Part shown: one piece after another, positions 58,401-64,000 of the stretch
Position numbering within the stretch: the stretch's first letter is position 1
Layout of the letters: each line of letters begins with the position of its first letter
NCBI GenBank assembly: GCA_037952775.1
Contig: JBANAY010000003.1
Coordinates: 16,740,001 to 16,804,000, forward strand
Reading direction: 5' to 3'
DNA length: 64,000 bases
Origin: Clonostachys chloroleuca
Taxonomy: Eukaryota > Ascomycota > Sordariomycetes > Hypocreales > Bionectriaceae
Program-made: the position numbers and the translations under genes
The notes under the pieces: generated by a model
Told to the model about the DNA's origin: nothing
The model's input: the letters and a program-made list of their open reading frames with translations, nothing else
Database searches by the model: none

Positions 58401-59147
58401 GCTGTGACGACGGAGAGTTGATGCGCAGTGATCTTCAAGTGGTCTGTGCGCTACATGCCGTTTTATGCATCGGCGGCTGCCAGCCAATCCCATCTTGTGA
58501 AAGCGTTTAATGCTGGACGGCAGAGACATAAACAAACAAACATGGGCCTCAGTCAGTCATTTTAAATTGGAATTGCGAGTAATGAAATAGCCAGCTCAGG
58601 AGCTTTTAGCTGGTCTTTGCACAGCACAACAACGACTGGCAAGAGTCTGCAGCCAGCCGTCACATTGCGTTCTTCCCTTTCCTCTGCCCCCAAACTTAAT
58701 CTTGATTTCCGTCATTTATTTTTCCTTCGTTTCTTCTGCAGCGCCTTTATAGTGCCGACATCACCACGAACCTCACTGGCGACCAGTTTTTAGGCCGCTT
58801 CTTAGCGAGTTCGCCTACTTCATTGGTTGTATCACTTTCCGACTCCAACGGTCTGTCCTTCTTCTGTTCAACTTCATCAAGCCTTCCCAGGGCCATCATT
58901 CTCGCTTTTCCGCGTCAATTCACCTCTCCCCATTGCCCTCCCTGAGAGAACTCCCAACCACCCAAACCGAACAATTATCGAATACCCTCATCACCACGCC
59001 CAGCGAAGCCCCAATTTAATATCATCCAACTCGCGTACGACTTTTGTATCGAAAGCCCGACCGAAGATAACTACCTGTCGTGGGTAGTCCATCGCGACGC
59101 GCGCAGGGCGACCAATATACCCAATTATCAGACTCTCCTACCCAGCC
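52476..59147. promoter_or_regulatory. 6.7 kb gene-free divergent interval before cyclin B
   Basis: The longest gap in the window, between divergent starts of the C-terminal Zn2Cys6 gene and cyclin B. Open frames are short, on both strands and unlike known proteins. It contains a GCATC pentamer repeat (55149-55173) and pyrimidine-rich sequence at about 58670-58745 before the cyclin. I saw no transposon domain, tRNA or long repeat. Long promoters or leaders, or a non-coding transcript, are possible. Confidence 0.45.
55149..55173. repeat. GCATC x5 microsatellite
   Basis: Five tandem copies of GCATC in non-coding DNA. Simple tandem repeat, likely polymorphic. Confidence 0.9.
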
Positions 59148-61299
59148 ATGGACGCTAGAGTAAGCAGAAGCCCCAACACCCACATTGACGCGTTGATTTG
59201 GATGCCTTTCGACGTGTGTCTGGCTCTTTCTGTGCCCATGCTAACCATCCTAGGCTCTCCAGCCTTTTCGCCCTCGGGGGACCGAGAATGCCATCCATCA
59301 GCGACATAACTCGACCGGGAATATCGCGAACTCTCACGCGTCAACGGCCGGTTTTCGTGGGCAGGCAAAGCGCGCAGCATTTGGCGACGTGACTAACCTG
59401 GCAAAAGCCGTCGGCGCGAAACGAGAAGACGCAAAGGTTGTCAAGGTAAAATCTGTTGGGCAATTTAACCATGCCACGCGGCCCGTGAACAAGGAGAACG
59501 TACTGGTGTCGAAGGATGGTCTTGCGCGTCCAGCCCAGAGAACCGTTGCTGTTGCCAACAAGGCAAAGCGCGGCCTTGAGAACAGAGCGAACGAGCCGAA
59601 TAAGAAACTGGAACAGGCTGCTCCCCGTGAGAACGCGGTTGCCACATATGCTGAGACCCGGGAGGCACTCAAGATGCAGAATACTAACCGTGCTTCACAT
59701 GAGCGCCGAGGATCGCAGAAGAGCTCGCTTGAAACTCGCCCTCAGCCGCGCCATCATAAGAGCCAGCCTCAACTCAAACAACGGCAGCCAACGCTCCGTC
59801 GGACCCAGAGCCGACAGCTGGAGAGGACGGAGACTATTCTCGAATCAACAAGCCAGAGTGTAGCCACTGAGTCACAGGTCACATCATCTCCAGAAACCCA
59901 GACTGATAGTGACGGGTCTGCTCCTGTCTCGGTGGAGGCTGCAAGCCAATCTGTGCAGGTCGAAAACCACCTCGAGATGCCTTCTCGGCTGCCCGAGATA
60001 TCTGAGGAATCCGGAGTCGTGCCTGCCAACTATGCGGATGGAACCGCGCCAGGACTCTCGGAGCCAGAAGAGTATTGGGATGAGGATGATGAAGACTATG
60101 ATGATCAAGACCAGGCTTACACCACTGCCCACTCCTTCCGCTCGCGGGACATGACAACTGGCGGCCCTACAACGTTGCTTCAGCCCAAGGTGTCCCTCCG
60201 AATTCAACGTGAACTGGAGGAGGCAAGAATCGAGGTGGAGCAAACCCGCCAGCCCGAAGATATTGAAGAAGAAGCATGGGACGTTAGCATGGTTGCTGAA
60301 TACGGTGAAGAGATCTTTGAATACATGCGAGAACTTGAGGTGGGTCAAGGCATAGTAGTTTTCTTTTGCATAACCTTTACTGACGTGGCGGTCTCCACAG
60401 GTCAAGATGCTTCCCAACCCGCATTACATGGATATCCAGACGGAGATCCAATGGTCAATGCGCTCAGTCCTCATGGATTGGTTGGTTCAAGTCCACAGCC
60501 GATTCAGCCTCCTCCCAGAGACACTCTTCCTCACGGTGAACTATATCGATCGGTTCCTGTCCCAAAAGATTGTGTCCATCGGAAAGCTCCAGCTCGTTGG
60601 CGCTACTGCCATCCTCGTGGCTTCCAAGTACGAGGAGATCAACTGCCCGTCACTTCAAGAGATTGTCTATATGGTTGATAATGGCTACACCGCCGAGGAA
60701 ATTTTGAAGGCAGAGCGTTTCATGCTTAGTATGCTGCAATTCGAGCTTGGCTGGCCTGGGCCAATGAGCTTCTTGAGACGTGTCAGCAAGGCTGATGATT
60801 ACGATCTCGAGACCCGCACCTTGGCCAAGTACTTCCTCGAGTTGACCATTATGGACGAGCGTTTTGTCGCATCGCCCCCAAGCTACCTGGCTGCAGGAGC
60901 GCATTGCCTCTCACGACTTATTTTGCAGAAGGGGGAATGGGTACGCATTCTTCACTGGATCTTTAGATCCTCAGACAGAGAAATAGTAAGCTAACAAGTA
61001 TCCAGACCAAGCACCACGTCCACTACTCGGGTTACACCTGGAGCCAGCTCAGACCTCTCGTGAGCATGATGATTGGTTGCTGCGAGCAGCCACGACTACA
61101 TCACGGGGCCGTCTATGAGAAGTACTGCGACAAGAGGTTCAAGGAGGCCTCGCTGATCGTTCAGGATGCCCTCGAACAAGGATTCGCCTTATCGCAGTAC
61201 ACGTCGTCACTCCGCATGCTACCTTCACAGCCTCCTTGCCTGGATGATGCCTCGGATCAGTTGTACCACCAAGGACATCTCGTTCCTATTGAAACATGA
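59148..61299 (+). CDS. G2/mitotic B-type cyclin
   Basis: Cyclin partner of Cdk1 (NimE/Cdc13/Clb group) for entry into mitosis. Exons are 59148-59159 (only 4 codons), 59254-60339, 60401-60940 and 61006-61299, giving 643 residues. The N-terminus has a destruction-box-like RAAFGDVTN (44-52, Phe in place of the usual Leu) and a KEN box (84-86), both signals for APC/C-driven degradation. A long Gln/Ser/Thr and acidic region follows. The cyclin box starts near residue 367 (MRSVLMDWLVQVHSRFSLLPETLFLTVNYIDRFLS, then KLQLVGATAILVASKYEEI), followed by the second cyclin fold (ELTIMDERF...SYLAAGAHCLSR). The tiny first exon and the 94 bp intron are supported by the conserved join MDAR to ALQPFRPRGTENA. 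Confidence 0.93.
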
Positions 61300-63505
61300 G
61301 GCACATGAGAAATTGACCAAGCCAGCGCTCCTTTTCTGGCTAGTTTGGATTGTTCGGGACTTGCTCTCGAGGCCAACAATCGCGCGCGCTGCTCCTCCTT
61401 CTTCTTTGAGCCTCTCTCATTTCCATCAACACCTGTTAAAGAGTCGGGTTCCGGTATGCTTACTTGCGAATGAGAAGGGTTGGGAATTATGAGGCGACAA
61501 CGTTTCCCAACCCTTGCATTGAAGCTGATTATTCACACCACTTTAATACTGGCTTCCCAAGTATCCTGGCCAGCCCGAAATTTGCCCACCAACCACAACA
61601 CACATCACAGTTTGTCCATGGTTGGAATGACCTTATGAGTTTATGATCACATCGCATCCATCTCGTACTACTAAGACTTTTTTCTGTTTTATGCACTATA
61701 GGCTTTGCTGTTTGCTTATACCAGGGGGCGGCGTTGGGATCTATTAATCTAGACATTATTGCCCTTGCCAAAAACAACCGACTTTACTGGAGGAATTTTG
61801 GACGTCACATTGGCGGGATCGGCAGGTACAGATCGAGAGTGGGAGAACCCTGAGATCTACATTTGCTTTTGAACCCTGCTTTGGACCATAAACGTGTATG
61901 ACTCGAAATCAATAATTTCGCCCATCGTATGATGGGATTTTGCATCTGTTCTGTCTCTAATAGACCTTCAAATGGCATGATTCAAAGGTGGCGTCAGGGG
62001 ATTGCAGTTACCTTAGCTTTAATAGAAACACTTCATTTACTGGTTCATTTGCGGTGACGTGCGTGACAGCAAACGAGTTGTGGATTTGGTAGTCCCTGGA
62101 AGTCCCTCACATTGAAGGTAGCTGAGGGTCAGTCTGAGCTTTCGTGCAGTGCGGGGATAGCTCCGGCGAACAGAGGAGGCTTTTTTTTTTTTCTCTCCTC
62201 GTGTGCTCTGTTCTGGGGATATGGGGAAGTCTCGTGATGGTTTTGGTGGATAGACGCTAGCTGCGATGCGGTATGGAGCCGCAGCATCTAGTCTTTAGCG
62301 GCTTTGGCCAGCAATCAATCTCCGTTTTCCCGTGAGCGAGCCTCGTTTCGGGGGGTTAGTCCTGTGGGAAACCAGTCTCCGTTGGAAATGCTGTGGGCTG
62401 CTGCAGTAGCGGACCAATCCCGAACTAGACCCGGGAATCCGCCGACCCAGTTTTGGGTAGGATGCTGCTGGCCGATTGCGGTGCGGTGCTGCTGGAGCTG
62501 TGTCACAGGCCCGTAGCAGGCCCATCAATAGCTCCACGGGCGGGCAGGCACGGCAGGTTAGCAGTAGCGGTCGCCCGTAGCAGCTGTACCACAGGCATAA
62601 CGCTGGTCGGGTAAACCCGCCGCGTGCGCTCAGATTCACCTGCTCAGCTGCTCTTAGCTGCCGGTCTTGGGGCGGGAGAGGTCGCTGCAAGCCCTTGCAG
62701 CGACTGCCTCTTCTGCAGCCCCGGTCCGGTCGTGGGGGTTGGAGACCTGGTAACAGCGCAAATCGGGTCTGACTTACTTTTCCAGACGCCTCTGCAGCAT
62801 CTAGGGTCCGCATCTTATATAGATTGGAATCTGGATTTTCATGCGACACACGTGGGACTCGGGGAACACGGCGAACCGCTTCAGTACTTGCGCTCTTCCG
62901 GTTCTCCTAAACGCCCTCAAAGCGTGCAAGCTGCTCGAGGGAAAACGTTGTTCCGTCAATTCCGCTCAACCGCTGGGACACCCCCTTGACCGAACTAGAA
63001 GATTATCCCCCCTGGCGCGTGACGCTGCGCTACCACTACCTGCGCATAGCCCCTTGGTGATCTACTACTAATATTTGAGTTGGGAGAATCCCGTGCGTTT
63101 TCCGATACGCCTCGAGCTTTCTAGAATTCGAAAATCTGGGGGAATTGGGCCTTCGAAGCTTGACTTTTTGACGGTAGCTTCCTCAATCTGGTTCCTTAAT
63201 CGTCTCTTCTTCCCCTCGGATCGATTTTTCTTTTTCTTTTCTTCTTAAAATAAACCGGGAGCTTGTTAATAGAAATTGCGCAAACGACCTCCATCCCACG
63301 GTGTGCGACTTTTTTCCCCCGTGCGTGGAGATAGCGAAGTAGTTCCGATCGACGGATCCAACCCTCAACCTGGCCTTGGCGGACACGTTTGTCAGACATA
63401 TTGTCTCTGGATCCGCCAACCTTTCGGTCACAAAACTAAGACAACTTTCCGATTGAATTGATCGTAGGAAACCTCTCTTGCCTTTCCTCCAGATAAACTG
63501 CCAAA
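61300..63505. promoter_or_regulatory. Cyclin B 3' region and AGC1 promoter
   Basis: 2.2 kb with no convincing gene. It has a T-run near 62183-62195, a perfect 11 bp inverted repeat at 62681-62704, and a pyrimidine-rich leader (about 63195-63250) before the carrier gene. Confidence 0.45.
62681..62704. repeat. Perfect 11 bp inverted repeat with 2-base loop
   Basis: GTCGCTGCAAG, CC, CTTGCAGCGAC: a perfect palindrome apart from the two central bases. It could form a hairpin or be a dimeric factor site upstream of AGC1. Confidence 0.9.
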
Positions 63506-64000
63506 ATGGCGCAGATCGACAAGGTGAAGGAAGCGGTCAAAGAGGGCCTCGTGGGCTCCGAGGAGCCTGTCCAGGTTTCTGCGCAGACCAAGGCCCGATT
63601 CACGGCCAATGCCATCAAGGATCCTGCGACGGGAGAGCTTTACCTGGGCCCCGATGAGTTTACAAACGCCGTTGTTCCCTCCGGCGAGGACTACGTAAGT
63701 TTCCCCGTGTCCTCCCTAGCGGGGGATTTATGTTTTGCTCCGCATGCGCGCGGGCATCTACGAGACGTTTGGAAGCTTACGATGCAATTGATGTCGCGGA
63801 ACGATAGCACAAGATCCAGCGTGAACAGTATTCGATCCTGTTTCGCGTAGCCGACAGGAAGAACTCCGGCCGTGTTACCCTCGCCGACTGGGGCGTTTTC
63901 GAGAACCTGCTCAGCAAGCCCGACTCTGAGTACGAGATTGCCTTCCGACTCTTCGACGTCGACCGCACCGGCCATGTCAAGTACGAGGACTTCCGAAAGC
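63506..64000 (+). CDS. AGC1: Calcium-regulated mitochondrial aspartate/glutamate carrier, N-terminal part (truncated by window end)
   Basis: Start of an aralar/citrin-type carrier that exchanges aspartate and glutamate across the inner mitochondrial membrane under calcium control. Exon 1 is 63506-63694; a 113 bp intron (GTAAGT to GATAG) ends at 63807, and exon 2 runs off the window. The visible 127 or so residues are the N-terminal regulatory region: TGELYLGPDEFTNAVVP, then HKIQREQYSILFRVADRKNSGRVTLADW and EYEIAFRLFDVDRTGHVKYEDFRK, which match EF-hand pairs of fungal Agc1. The carrier domain itself lies outside, so the call rests on the EF-hand part only. Confidence 0.85.

Noticed and set aside
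62295..62849. 184-residue minus-strand frame
   Set aside because: No recognisable motif and Arg/Pro-rich. It overlaps frames of similar quality on the + strand.

Overview
The window looks like nuclear DNA from a filamentous ascomycete (Pezizomycotina, most likely Sordariomycetes and perhaps Hypocreales; the order is an inference). The evidence is compact eukaryotic genes with short GT-AG introns (about 50-110 bp, usually with a CTAAC/CTGAC-like branch site) and typical fungal families: Zn2Cys6 regulators, a KTR mannosyltransferase, a fungal 7-TM rhodopsin-like protein, a short kinesin-3 and a fungal-type cyclin B. There are no operons, rRNA genes, convincing tRNA genes or CRISPR arrays.

Layout: 1-5457 is a 5.4 kb gene-free region in front of a RosA/NosA/PRO1-like Zn2Cys6 factor (5458-8370). 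Then come a WDR83/MORG1-like WD40 protein, a KTR alpha-1,2-mannosyltransferase (-), a gamma-tubulin complex protein, an alpha/beta-hydrolase-like protein without its serine nucleophile (-), a short kinesin-3 (-), an AT-hook protein, aprataxin/Hnt3 (-), a DHX57-like DExH helicase (-), importin alpha (-), POT1, cohesin SCC3 (-), urease accessory UreD and RNA polymerase III RPC53/RPC4. From 1 to about 41.3 kb the content is mostly housekeeping: nuclear transport, telomere, cohesin, DNA repair, spindle and Pol III functions.

41.9-48.0 kb is more accessory: a fungal rhodopsin-like membrane protein, a MITE-like inverted-repeat element lying inside what looks like a broken small ORF, a kynurenine formamidase, and a convergent MFS monocarboxylate-type transporter. 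A protein with a C-terminal Zn2Cys6 cluster follows (50576-52475). A 6.7 kb gene-free stretch then separates it from a B-type cyclin (59148-61299). The window ends inside a mitochondrial aspartate/glutamate carrier (AGC1/aralar type).

The strongest anomaly is a repeated error-like pattern. Four otherwise intact, conserved genes carry five frame breaks. Each lies exactly at a run of five C or five G, and one extra base of the same kind restores the conserved protein and makes the spliced length divisible by three. This most likely means systematic homopolymer under-calling in the assembly, not five real mutations. I assembled gene models by hand from splice signals and frame continuity, and family calls come from recognised motifs without database searches.
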